From: Petrolisthes cinctipes
Lineage: Eukaryota; Arthropoda; Malacostraca; Decapoda; Porcellanidae
Length of the DNA stretch: 64,000 bases
Direction of reading: 5' to 3'
Assembly (NCBI GenBank): GCA_033782935.1
Contig: JAWQEG010000369.1
Span: 563,501-627,500 of the forward strand
Part shown: positions 1 through 11,215 of the stretch, one piece after another
Numbering within the stretch: the first letter of the stretch is position 1
Layout of the letters: each line of letters begins with the position of its first letter
Program-made: the position numbers and the translations under genes
Notes under the pieces: generated by a model
Database searches by the model: none
Told to the model about the DNA's origin: nothing
What the model saw: only the letters and a program-made list of their open reading frames with translations

Positions 1-10
1 TTTGGTCACC
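1..10 (+). repeat. Partial monomer (tail of half B) at the left window edge
   Basis: TTTGGTCACC is the end of a half-B unit of the 'TTTGGTCACC' variant. The same variant marks the equivalent junctions near 4663, 8650 and 9660. Confidence 0.9.
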
Positions 11-832
11 TAAAATATCGATTTTCAGCTTGTTTTGGGCCTGTATTTTGAAAATACTCTAACATGGAGTAGGCAAGTACAGATCGCTTCTGGGACCCCA
101 AAATATCGAATTTTAGGGTGTTTTGGGCCTGAATTTGATATATCGACTTTGGGCACCTAAAATATCGATTTTTAGCATGTTTTGAGCCTATATTTTGAAA
201 ATATTCTAGCACTGAGTAGGCATGGACAGATCGCTTCAGGGACCCCAATATATCAAATTTTCGGGTGTTTGGAGCCTGAATTTGAGATATAAACGGGTAC
301 AGAAGATGCATCCACATATCGACTTTTGGGCACCTAAAAGATCGATATCAGTATGTTTTGGGCCTGCATATTGAAAATACTCTAACACGGAGTAGGCATG
401 TACAGTTCGCTTTTGGGACCCCAAAGTATCGAATTTTCGGGTGTTTTGGGCCTGAATTTGATATATCGACTTTGGGCACCTAAAATATCGATTTTTCGCA
501 TGTTTTGAGCCTATATTTTGAAATTACTCTAACTAGGAGTAGGCATGTACAGATCGCTTCTGGGACCCAAAAATATCGAATTTTCGGGTGTTTTGAGCCT
601 GAATTTGAGATATAAACGGGTACAGAAGTTGCATGCACATATCGACTTTGGACACTTAAAATATCCATTTTTAGCATGTTTTGAGCCTATATTTTGAAAA
701 CCTTCTAGCACTGACTAGACATGTACAGATCGCTTCTGGGACCCAAAATTATCGAGTTTTCGGGTGTTTTGAGGTTGAATTTGAGATATAAACGAGTATA
801 GAAGATACATACACATGTTGACTTTGGGCACC

Positions 833-991
833 TAAAATATCGATTTTCAGCATGTTTTGGGCCTGCATCTGAGTAGGCATGTACAGATCGCTTCTGGGAC
901 CCCAAAATATCGAATTTTCGGGTGTTTGGAGCCTGAATTTGAGATATAAACGGGTACAGAAGATACATGCACATATCGACTTTTGGGCACC
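833..991 (+). repeat. Type short monomer, 159-bp class (half-A deletion)
   Basis: In half A the text after GCCT is GCATCTGAGTAGG, whereas full-length units have the TTTTGAAAA palindrome and CTAGCACTGAGTAGG; the net loss is 18 bp. Half B is full length with one extra T before GGG. The same junction (GCCTGCATCTGAGTAGG) recurs many times left of about 47.3 kb, so it is one inherited variant. Confidence 0.93.
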
Positions 992-1669
992 TAAAAGATC
1001 GATTTTCAGTATGTTTTGGGCCTGTATTTTGAAAATACTCTAACACGGAGTAGGCATGTACAGTTCGCTTCTGGGATCCCAAAATATCGAATTTTCAGGT
1101 GTTTTGGGCCTGAATTTGAGATATCGACTTTGGGCAACTAAAATATCGATTTTTTGCATGTTTTGGGCCTATATTTTGAAAATATTCTACCACTAAGTAG
1201 GCATGTTCAGATCACTTCTGGGACCCCAAAATATCGAATTTTTGGGTGTGTTTTGAGCCTGAATTTGAGATATAAACGGGTACAGATGATGCATGCACAT
1301 ATCGACTTTGGACACTTAAAATATCGATTTTTAGCATGTTTTGAGCCTATTGTTTGAAAACATTCTAGCACTGAGTAGGCATGTACAGATTGCTTCTGGG
1401 ACCCTGAAATATCGAATTTTCGGGTGTTTTGAGGTTGAATTTGGGATATAAACGGGTGCAGAAGATGCATACACATATTGACTTTGGTCACCTAAAATAT
1501 CGATTTTCAGCTTGTTTTGGGCCTGTATTTTGAAAATACTCTAACACGGAGTAGGCAAGTACAGATCGCTTCTGGGACCCCAAAATATCGAATTTTCGGG
1601 TGTTTTGAGCCTGAATTTGAGATATAAACGGGTACAGAAGATGCATCCACATATCGACTTTTAGGCACC

Positions 1670-2346
1670 TAAAAGATCGATTTTAGTATGTTTTGGGCCT
1701 GAATATTGAAAATACTCTAACACGGAGTAGGCATGTACAGATCGCTTCTGAGACCCCAAAAAATCGAATTTTAGGGTGTTTTGGGCCTGAATTTGAGATA
1801 TCGACTTTGGGCACTTAAAATATCGATTTTTAGCATGTTTTAGGCCTATATTTTGAAAATATTCTTGCACTGAGTAGGCATGTGCAGATCGCTTCTGGGA
1901 CCCCAAAATATCGAATTTTTGGGTGTGTTTTGAGCCTGAATTTGAGATATAAACGGGTACAGATGATGCATGCACATATCGACTTTGGACACTTAAAATA
2001 TCGATTTTTAGCATGTTTTGAACCTATATTTTGAAAACATTCTAGCACTGAGTAGGCATGTACAGATTGCTTCTGGGACCCAAAAATATCGAATTTTCGG
2101 GTGTTTTAAGGTTGAATTTGGGATATAAACAGATGCAGAAGATGCATACACATATTGACTTTGGTCACCTAAAATATCGATTTTCAGCTTGATTTGGGCC
2201 TGTATTTTGAAAATACTCTAACACGGAGTAGGCAAGCACAGATCGCTTCTGGGAGCCCAAAATATCGAATTTTCGGGTGTTTTGAGCCTGAATTTGAGAT
2301 ATAAACGGGTACAGAAGATGTATCCACATATCGACTTTTAGGCACC
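1670..2346 (+). repeat. Extra four-monomer segment (677 bp) in copy 1
   Basis: Monomers of 146,178,176,177 bp. Copy 2 passes from the equivalent of 1669 straight to the equivalent of 2347, so the offset between copies drops from 4986 to 4309. The segment resembles its neighbours on both sides (992-1669 and 2347 onward), as expected for a register-shifted tandem duplication. Confidence 0.82.
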
Positions 2347-2670
2347 TAAAAGATCGATTTTAGTATGTTTTGGGCCTGAATATTGAAAATACTCTAACAC
2401 GGAGTAGGCATGTACAGATCGCTTCTGAGACCCTAAAATATCGAATTTTAGGGTGTTTTGGGCCTGAATTTGAGATATCGACTTTGGGAACCTAAAATAT
2501 CGATTTTTAGCATGTTTTAGGCCTATATTTTGAAAATATTCTAGCACTGAGTAGGCATGTACAGATCGCTTCTGGGACACCAAAATATCGAATTTTCGGG
2601 TGTTTTTGAGCCTGAATTTGAGATATAAACGGGTACAGAAGATGCATGCACATATCGACTTTTGGGCACC

Positions 2671-3024
2671 TAAAATATCGATTTTGAGCATGTTTTGGGT
2701 CTGTATCTTGAAAACATTTTAACTAGGAGTAGGGATGTACAGATCTCTTCTAGGACCCAAAAATACCGAATTTTCGGGTGTTTTGAGCCTAAATTTGAGA
2801 TATAAACGGGTACAGAAGATGCATGCACATATCGACTTTTGGGCACCTAAAATATCGATTTTGAGCATGTTTTGGGTCTGTATCTTGAAAACATTTTAAC
2901 TAGGAGTAGGGATGTACAGATCTCTTCTAGGACCCAAAAATACCGAATTTTCGGGTGTTTTGAGCCTAAATTTGAGATATAAACGGGTACAGAAGATGCA
3001 TGCACATATTGACTTTGGGCATCT
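2671..3024 (+). repeat. Near-perfect tandem duplication of one 177-bp monomer
   Basis: 2671-2847 and 2848-3024 share the rare variants GTATCTTGAAAACATTTTAAC, TAGGGATGTACAGATCTCTT and AAAATACCGAATTTTCGGG in identical order. They differ mainly at the right end (TATCGACTTTTGGG against TATTGACTTTGGG). Copy 2 has only one such monomer (6980-7155). Confidence 0.9.
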
Positions 3025-5142
3025 AAAATATCGTTTTTCAGCATGTTTTGGGCCTGTATTTTGAAAATACTCTAACACGGAGTAGGCATGTACAGATCGC
3101 TTCTGGCACCCAAAAATATCGAATTTTCGGGTGTTTTGAGCCTGAATTTGAGATATAAACGGGTACAGATGATGCATGCACATATCGACTTTAAACACTT
3201 AAAATATCGATTTGTAGCATGTTTTAAGCCTATATTTTGAAAAAATTCTAGCACTGAGTACGCATGTACAGATTGCTTCTGGGACCCAAAAATATCGAAT
3301 TTTCGGGTGTTTTTTGGTTGAATTTGGGATATAAACGGGTTCAGAAGATGCATGCACATATCGACTTTTGGGCACCTAAAAGATCGATTTTCAGCATGTT
3401 TTGGGCCTGTATTTTGAAAATACTCTAACACGGATTAGGCATGCTTCTGGGATCCCAAAATATCAAATTTTCCGGTGTTTTGGGCCTGAATTTGAGATAT
3501 CGACTTTGGGCACCTAAAATATCGATTTTATCCATGTTTTGGGCCTTTATTTTGAAAATATTCTAGCACTAAGTAGCCATGTACAGATCACTTCTGGGAC
3601 CCCAAAATATCGAATTTTTGGGTGTGTTTTGAGCCTGAATTTGAGATATAAACGGGTACAGATGATGCATGCACATATCGACTTTGGACACTTAAAATAT
3701 AGATTTTTAGCATGTTTTGAGCCTATATTTTGAAAACATTCTTGCACTGACTAGACATGTACAGATCGCTTCTGGGACCCAAAATTATCGAATTTTCGGG
3801 TGTTTTGAGGTTGAATTTGAGATATAAACGAGTACAGAAGAAGCATACACATGTTGACTTTGGGCACCTAAAATATCGATTTTCAGCATGTTTTGGGCCT
3901 GCATCTGAGTAGGCATGTACAGATCGCTTCTGGGACCCCAAAATATCGAAATTCCGGGTGTTTAGAGCCTGAATTTGAGATATAACGGGTACAGAAGATG
4001 CATGCACATATCGACTTTTGGGCACCTAAAAGATCGATTTTCAGTATGTTTTGGGCCTGTATATTGAAAATACTCTAACACGAAGTAGGCATGTACAGAT
4101 CGCTTCTGGGACCCCAAAATATCGAATTTTATGGTGTTTTGGGCCTGAATTTGAGATATCGACTTTGGGCACCTAAAATATCGATTTTTAGCATGTTTTG
4201 GGCCTATATTTTGAAAATATTCAAGCACTGTGTAGGCATGTACAGATCGCTTCTGGGACCTCAAAATATCGATTTTTCGGGTGTTTTGGGCCTGAATTTG
4301 AGATATCGACTTAGGGCACCTAAAATATCGATTTTTTGCATGTTTTGGGCCTATATTTTGAAAATATTTTAGCACTAAGTAGGCATGTACAGATCACTTC
4401 TGGGACCCCAAAATATCGAATTTTCGGGTGTTTTAAGCCTGAATTTGAGATATAAACGGGTAGAGATGATGCATGCACATATCGACTTTGGACACTTAAA
4501 ATATCGATTTTCCGCATGTTTTGAGCCTATATTTCGAAAACATTCTAGCCCTGAGTAGGCATGTACAGGTCGCTTATGGGACCCAAATATATCGAATTTT
4601 CGGGTGTTTTGAGGTTGAATTTGGGATATAAACGGGTGTAGAAGATGCATTCACATATTGACTTTGGTCACCTAAAATATCGATTTTCAGCTTGTTTTGG
4701 GCCTGTATTTTGAAAATACTCTAACATGGAGTAGGCAAGTACAGATCGCTTCTGGGACCCCAAAATATCGAATTTTAGGGTGTTTTGGGCCTGAATTTGA
4801 TATATCGACTTTGGGCACCTAAAATATCGATTTTTAGCATGTTTTGAGCCTATATTTTGAAAATATTCTAGCACTGAGTAGGCATGGACAGATCGCTTCA
4901 GGGACCCCAATATATCGAATTTTCGGGTGTTTGGAGCCTGAATTTGAGATATAAACGGGTACAGAAGATGCATCCACATATCGACTTTTGGGCACCTAAA
5001 AGATCGATATCAGTATGTTTTGGGCCTGCATATTGAAAATACTCTAACACGGAGTAGGCATGTACAGTTCGCTTTTGGGACCCCAAAGTATCGAATTTTC
5101 GGGTGTTTTGGGCCTGAATTTGATATATCGACTTTGGGCACC

Positions 5143-5466
5143 TAAAATATCGATTTTTCGCATGTTTTGAGCCTATATTTTGAAAACATTCTAGCACTGA
5201 GTAGGCATGTACAGATCGCTTCTGGGACCCCAAAATATCGAATTTTCGGGTGTTTTGAGGTTGAATTTGGGATATAAACGGGTGCAGAAGATTCATCCAC
5301 ATATCGACTCTTGGGTACCTTAAAGATAGATTTTCAGTATGTTTTGGGCCTGTATATTGAAAATACTCTAACACGGAGTAGGCATGTCCAGATCGCTTCT
5401 GGGACCCCAAAATATCGAATTTTTGGGTGTTTTGGGCCTGAATTTGAGATATCGACTTTGGGCACT
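5143..5466 (+). repeat. Extra two-monomer segment (324 bp) in copy 2
   Basis: A 177-bp plus 147-bp pair with no counterpart at the equivalent place in copy 1 (near 481-530), raising the offset from 4662 to 4986. It contains unusual words such as GACTCTTGGGTACCTTAAAG. Confidence 0.75.
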
Positions 5467-5554
5467 TAAAATATCGATTTTTAGCATGTTTTGGGCCAAT
5501 ATTTTGAAAATATTCTAGCACTGAGTAGGCATGTACAGATCGCTTCTGGGACCC
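5467..5554 (+). repeat. Half-unit A (88 bp) of the type monomer
   Basis: Half A aligns without gaps to half B: 27 of the first 32 positions, 15 of the middle 31 and 18 of the last 25 match in the eye-built consensus. Shared landmarks are AAAATATCGA, GTTTTGAGCCT, the CATG(T/C)ACA word and ATCG followed by CTT/ACTT. This supports an ancient duplication that produced the 176-bp unit. Confidence 0.85.
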
Positions 5555-5642
5555 CAAAATATCGAATTTTCGGGTGTTTTGAGCCTGAATTTGAGATATA
5601 AACGGGTACAGAAGTTGCATGCACATATCGACTTTGGACACT
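5555..5642 (+). repeat. Half-unit B (88 bp) of the type monomer
   Basis: Second half of the internal duplication, beginning CAAAATATCGAATTTTCGGG. It carries the AAACGGGTACAGAAGATGC segment, which is the part lost in the 147-bp monomer class. Confidence 0.85.
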
Positions 5643-8158
5643 TAAAATATCCATTTTTAGCATGTTTTGAGCCTATATTTTGAAAACCTTCTAGCACTGA
5701 CTAGACATGTACAGATCGCTTCTGGGACCCAAAATTATCGAGTTTTCGGGTGTTTTGAGGTTGAATTTGAGATATAAACGAGTATAGAAGATACATACAC
5801 ATGTTGACTTTGGGCACCTAAAATATCGATTTTCAGCATGTTTTGGGCCTGCATCTGAGTAGGCATGTACAGATCGCTTCTGGGACCCCAAAATATCGAA
5901 TTTTCGGGTGTTTGGTGCCTGAATTTGAGATATAAACGGGTACAGAAGATACATGCACAAATCGACTTTTGGGCACCTAAAAGATCGATTTTCAGTATGT
6001 TTTGGGCCTGTATTTTGAAAATACTCTAACACGGAGTAGGCATGTACAGTTCGCTTCTGGGATCCCAAAATATCGAATTTTCAGGTGTTTTGGGCCTGAA
6101 TTTGAGATATCGACTTTGGGCAACTAAAATATCGATTTTTTGCATGTTTTGGGCCTATATTTTGAAAATATTCTACCACTAAGTAGGCATGTTCAGATCA
6201 CTTCTGGGACCCCAAAATATCGAATTTTTGGGTGTGTTTTGAGCCTGAATTTGAGATATAAACGGGTACAGATGATGCATGCACATATCGACTTTGGACA
6301 CTTAAAATATCGATTTTTAGCATGTTTTGAGCCTATTGTTTGAAAACATTCTAGCACTGAGTAGGCATGTACAGATTGCTTCTGGGACCCTGAAATATCG
6401 AATTTTCGGGTGTTTTGAGGTTCAATTTGGGATATAAACGGGTGCAGAAGATGCATACACATATTGACTTTGGTCACCTAAAATATCGATTTTCAGCTTG
6501 TTTTGGGCCTGTATTTTGAAAATACTCTAACACGGAGTAGGCAAGCACAGATCGCTTCTGGGACCCCAAAATATCGAATTTTCGGGTGTTTTGAGCCTGA
6601 ATTTGAGATATAAACGGGTACAGAAGATGTATCCACATATCGACTTTTAGGCACCTAAAAGATCGATTTTAGTATGTTTTGGGCCTGAATATTGAAAATA
6701 CTCTAACACGGAGTAGGCATGTACAGATCGCTTCTGAGACCCTAAAATATCGAATTTTAGGGTGTTTTGGGCCTGAATTTGAGATATCGACTTTGGGAAC
6801 CTAAAATATCGATTTTTAGCATGTTTTAGGCCTATATTTTGAAAATATTCTAGCACTGAGTAGGCATGTACAGATCGCTTCTGGGACCCCAAAATATCGA
6901 ATTTTCGGGTGTTTTTGAGCCTGAATTTGAGATATAAACGGGTACAGAAGATGCATGCACATATCGACTTTTGGGCACCTAAAATATCGATTTTGAGCAT
7001 GTTTTGGGTCTGTATCTTGAAAACATTTTAACTAGGAGTAGGGATGTACAGATCTCTTCTAGGACCCAAAAATACCGAATTTTCGGGTGTTTTGAGCCTA
7101 AATTTGAGATATAAACGGGTACAGAAGATGCATGCACATATTGACTTTGGGCATCTAAAATATCGTTTTTCAGCATGTTTTGGGCCTGTATTTTGAAAAT
7201 ACTCTAACACGGAGTAGGCATGTACAGATCGCTTCTGGCACCCAAAAATATCGAATTTTCGGGTGCTTTGAGCCTGAATTTGAGATATAAACGGGTACAG
7301 ATGATGCATGCACATATCGACTTTAAACACTTAAAATATCGATTTGTAGCATGTTTTAAGCCTATATTTTGAAAAAATTCTAGCACTTAGTACGCATGTA
7401 CAGATTGCTTCTGGGACCCAAAAATATCGAATTTTCGGGTGTTTTTTGGTTGAATTTGGGATATAAACGGGTACAGAAGATGCATGCACATATCGACTTT
7501 TGGGTACCTAAAAGATCGATTTTCAGCATGTTTTGGGCCTGTATTTTGAAAATACTCTAACACGGATTAGGCATGCTTCTGGGATCCCAAAATATCAAAT
7601 TTTCCGGTGTTTTGGGCCTGAATTTGAGATATCGACTTTGGGCACCTAAAATATCGATTTTATCCATGTTTTGGGCCTTTATTTTGAAAATATTCTAGCA
7701 CTAAGTAGCCATGTACAGATCACTTCTGGGACCCCAAAATATCGAATTTTTGGGTGTGTTTTGAGCCTGAATTTGAGATATAAACGGGTACAGATGATGC
7801 ATGCACATATCGACTTTGGATACTTAAAATATAGATTTTTAGCATGTTTTGAGCCTATATTTTGAAAACATTCTAGCACTGACTAGACATGTACAGATCG
7901 CTTCTGGGACCCAAAATTATCGAATTTTCGGGTGTTTTGAGGTTGAATTTGAGATATAAACGAGTACAGAAGAAGCATACACATGTTGACTTTGGGCACC
8001 TAAAATATCGATTTTCAGCATGTTTTGGGCCTGCATCTGAGTAGGCATGTACAGATCGCTTCTGGGACCCCAAAATATCGAAATTCCGGGTGTTTAGAGC
8101 CTGAATTTGAGATATAACGGGTACAGAAGATGCATGCACATATCGACTTTTGTGCACC

Positions 8159-8305
8159 TAAAAGATCGATTTTCAGTATGTTTTGGGCCTGTATTTTGAA
8201 AATACTCTAACACGGAGTAGGCATGTACAGTTCGCTTCTGGGACCCCAAAATATCGAATTTTCGGGTGTTTTGGGCCTGAATTTGAGATATCGACTTTGG
8301 GCACC
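8159..8305 (+). repeat. Type short monomer, 147-bp class (half-B deletion)
   Basis: Half A is complete. Half B jumps from GAATTTGAGATAT directly to CGACTTTGGGCACC and so lacks 29 bp (half-B positions 46-74). In the long form the missing segment is preceded by ATAT and ends in ATAT, so the deletion lies between 4-bp direct repeats. The class recurs throughout the window, for example at 11-157, 992-1138 and 4027-4173. Confidence 0.93.
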
Positions 8306-8659
8306 TAAAATATCGATTTTTTGCATGTTTTGGGCCTATATTTTGAAAATATTCTATCACTAAGTAGGCATGTACAGATCACTTCTGGGACCCCCAAAAA
8401 TCGAATTTTTGGGTGTGTTTTGAGCCTGAATTTGAGATATAAACGGGTACAGATGATGCATGCACATATCGACATTGGACACTTAATATATCGATTTTTA
8501 GCATGTTTTGAGCCTATATTTTGAAAACATTCTAGCACTGAGTAGGTATGTACAGATCGCTCGTGGGACCCAAAAATATCGAATTTTCGGGGGTTTTGAG
8601 GTTGAATTGGGGATATAAACGGGTGCAGAAGATGCATCAATATATTGACTTTGGTCACC

Positions 8660-9669
8660 TAAAATATCGATTTTCAGCTTGTTTTGGGCCTGTATTTTGA
8701 AAATACTCTAACACGGAGTAGGCAAGTACAGATCGCTTCTAGGACCCCAAAATATCGAATTTTCGGGTGTTTTGAGCCTGAATTTGGGATATAAACGGGT
8801 ACAGAAGATGCATTCACATATTGACTTTGGACACTTAAAATATCGATTTTTAGCATGTTTTGAACCTATATTTTGAAAACATTCTAGCACTGACTAGACA
8901 TGTACAGATCGCTTCTGGGAACAAAAATTATCGAATTTTCGGGTGTTTTGAGGTTGAATTTGAGATATTATCGAGTGCAGAAGATGCATACATATGTTGA
9001 CATAGGGCACCTAAAATATCGATTTTCAGCATGTTTTGGGCCTGCATCTGAGTAGGCATGTATAGATCGTTTCTGGGACCCCAAAATATCGAATTTTCGG
9101 GTGTTTGGAGCCTGAATTTAAGATATAAGCGGGAACAGAAGATGCATGCACATATCGACTTTTGGACACCTAAAAGATCGATTTTCAGTATGTTTTGGGC
9201 CTGTATTTTGAAAATACTCTAACACGGAGTAGGCATGTACAGTTCGCTTCTGGGACCCCAAAATATCGAATTTTCGGGTGTTTTGGGACTGAATTTGAGA
9301 TATCGACTTTGGGCACCTAAAATATCGATTTTTTGCATGTTTTGGGCCTATATTTTGAAAATATTCTAGCACTAAGTAGGCATGTACAGATCACTTCTGG
9401 GCCAACAAAATATCAAATTTTCGGGCGTTTTGAGCCTGAATTTGAGATATAAACGGGTACAGATGATGCATGCACATATCGACTTTGGACACTTAAAATA
9501 TCGATTTTTAGCATGTTTTGAGCCTATATTTTGAAAACATTCTAGCACTGAGTAGGCATGTACAGATCGCTTGTGGGACCCAAAAATATCGAATTTTCGG
9601 GTGTTTTGAGGTTGAATTGGGGATATAAACGGGTGCAGAAGATGCATACACATATTGACTTTGGTCACC
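8660..9669 (+). repeat. Truncated higher-order copy, 1010 bp (6 monomers)
   Basis: Monomer lengths 176,176,159,147,176,176, starting and ending with the TTTGGTCACC variant. The order matches the last part of copies 1 and 2, so this looks like a partial third copy left by unequal exchange. Confidence 0.75.
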
Positions 9670-9846
9670 TAAAATATCGATTTTCTGCTTGTTTTGGGCC
9701 TGTATTTTGAAAATACTCTAACACGGAGTAGGCAAGTACAGATCGCTTCTAGGACCCCAAAATATCGAATTTTCGGGTGTTTGGAGCATAAATTCGAGAT
9801 ATAAACGGGTACAGAAGATGCATGCACATATCGACTTTTGGGCACC

Positions 9847-10780
9847 TAAAAGATCGATTTTCAGTATGTTTTGGGCCTATATTTTGAAAATACTCTAACA
9901 CGGAGTAGGCATGTACAGTTTGCTTCTGGGACCCCAAAATATCGAATTTTCGGGTGTTTTGAGACTGAATTTGAGATATAAACGGGTACAGAGGATGCAT
10001 GTACATATCGACTTTGGACACTTAAAATATCGATTTTTAGCATGTTTTGAGCCTATATTTTGAAAAAATTCTAGCACTGAGTAGGCATGTACAGATCGCT
10101 TCTGGGACCCAAAAATATCGAATTTTCGGGGGTTTTGAAGTTGAATTTGGGATATAAACGCGTACAGAAGATTCATGCACATATCAACTTTTGGGCACCT
10201 AAAAGATCGATTATCAGTATGTTTTGGGCGTGTATTTTGAAAATACTCTAACTATGAGTAGGCATGTACAGATCGCTTCTGGGACCCAAAAATATCGAAT
10301 TTTCGGGTGTTTTCAGCCTGAATTTGAGATATAAACGGGTACAGAAGATGCATTCACATATCGACTTTGGACACTTAAAATATCGATTTTTAGCATGTTT
10401 TGGGCCTGCATCTGAGTAATCATGTAAAGATCGCTTCTGGGACCCCAAAATATCAAATTTTCGGGTGTTTTGAGCCTGAATTTGAAATATACACGGGTAC
10501 AGATATTGCATGCACGTATCGACTTTGGACACTTAAAATATCGATTTTTAGCATGTTTTGAGCCTATATTTTGAAAAAATTCTAGCATTGAGTAGGCATG
10601 TACAGATCGCTTCTGGGACCCAAAATTATCGAGTTTCCGGGTGTTTTGAGGTTGAATTTGAGATACAAACGAGTGCAGAAGATCGTGTTGAATTTGGGCA
10701 CCTAAAATATCGATTTTCAGCATGTTTTGGGCCTGCATCTGAGTAGGCATGTACAGATCGCTTCTGGGACCCCAAAATAT
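9847..10780 (+). repeat. ~0.93 kb block, copy 1 of 3
   Basis: Starts TAAAAGATCGATTTTCAG and ends in the 159-type monomer after the GATCGTGTTGAATTTGG junction. The 169-bp unit at 10534 lacks 7 bp in half B. Confidence 0.82.
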
Positions 10781-11215
10781 CAAATTTTCGGGTGTTTTGA
10801 GCCTGAATTTGAGATATAAACGGGTACAGAAAATGCATGCACATTACGACACTTTGGGCACTTAAAATATCGATTTTTAGCATGTTTTGAGCCTATATTT
10901 TGAAAATATTCTAGCACTAAGTAGGCATGTACAGATCACTTCTTGGCCAACAAAATATCAATTTTTCGGGTGTTTTGAGCCTGAATTTGAGATATAAACG
11001 GGTACAGATGATGCATGCACATATCGACTTTGAACACTTAAAATATCGATTTTTAGCATGTTTTGAGCCTATATTTTGAAAATATTCTAGCACTGAGTAG
11101 GCATGTACAGATCGCTTGTGGGACCCAAAAATATCGAATTTTCGGGGGTTTTGAGGTTGAATTGGGGATATAAACGGGTGCAGAAGATGCATGCACATAT
11201 CGACTTTTGGGCACC

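Larger units (their letters stand above)
11..4672 (+). repeat. Left higher-order repeat, copy 1 (4662 bp, 28 monomers)
   Basis: Measured monomer lengths in order: 147,177,146,176,176,159,147,178,176,177,146,178,176,177,146,178,177,176,176,177,138,178,176,158,147,147,176,176. The order and private variants are repeated from 4673, for example the 9-bp loss after GGCATG at 3443 and 7575. Relative to copy 2 it has an extra 677 bp (1670-2346), an extra 177-bp monomer (2671-3024) and an extra 147-bp monomer near 4174, and it lacks 324 bp. Confidence 0.9.
5467..5642 (+). repeat. Type full-length monomer, 176 bp
   Basis: This unit is close to the consensus and serves as the reference for phase. Unit start is set at the T of TAAAATATCGATTTTTAGC. 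Half A contains a near-palindrome around TTTTGAAAA, then CTAGCACTGAGTAGG and CATGTACAGATCGCTTCTGGG. Half B contains AAAATATCGAATTTTCGGG, GTTTTGAGCCTGAATTTGAG, ATATAAACGGGTACAGAAG and the end GCACATATCGACTTTGG. Phase is conventional; the true biological unit boundary is unknown. Confidence 0.92.
4673..8659 (+). repeat. Left higher-order repeat, copy 2 (3987 bp, 24 monomers)
   Basis: Matches copy 1 at stepwise offsets of 4662, 4986, 4309, 4132 and 3985 bp; each step is a whole number of monomers. Within a constant-offset block the sequences are nearly identical, for example 1139-1660 against 6125-6646. Monomers within one copy differ from each other much more. Confidence 0.9.

Noticed and set aside
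5595..5615. CENP-B box-like match (TTGAGATATAAACGGGT fits 7 of 9 core positions of NTTCGNNNNANNCGGGN)
   Set aside because: The TTCG core is not met (two mismatches). By a rough estimate about 0.4 such 7/9 matches per monomer are expected by chance on two strands. It lies beside the segment lost in the 147-bp class, but that is not enough.
4898..5641. A 247-codon minus-strand open frame, and many frames of 60-195 codons on both strands
   Set aside because: All are translations of the same repeat in shifting frames. The 176-bp unit is not a multiple of 3 while 147 and 177 are, which explains why frames stay open for a few units and then stop.
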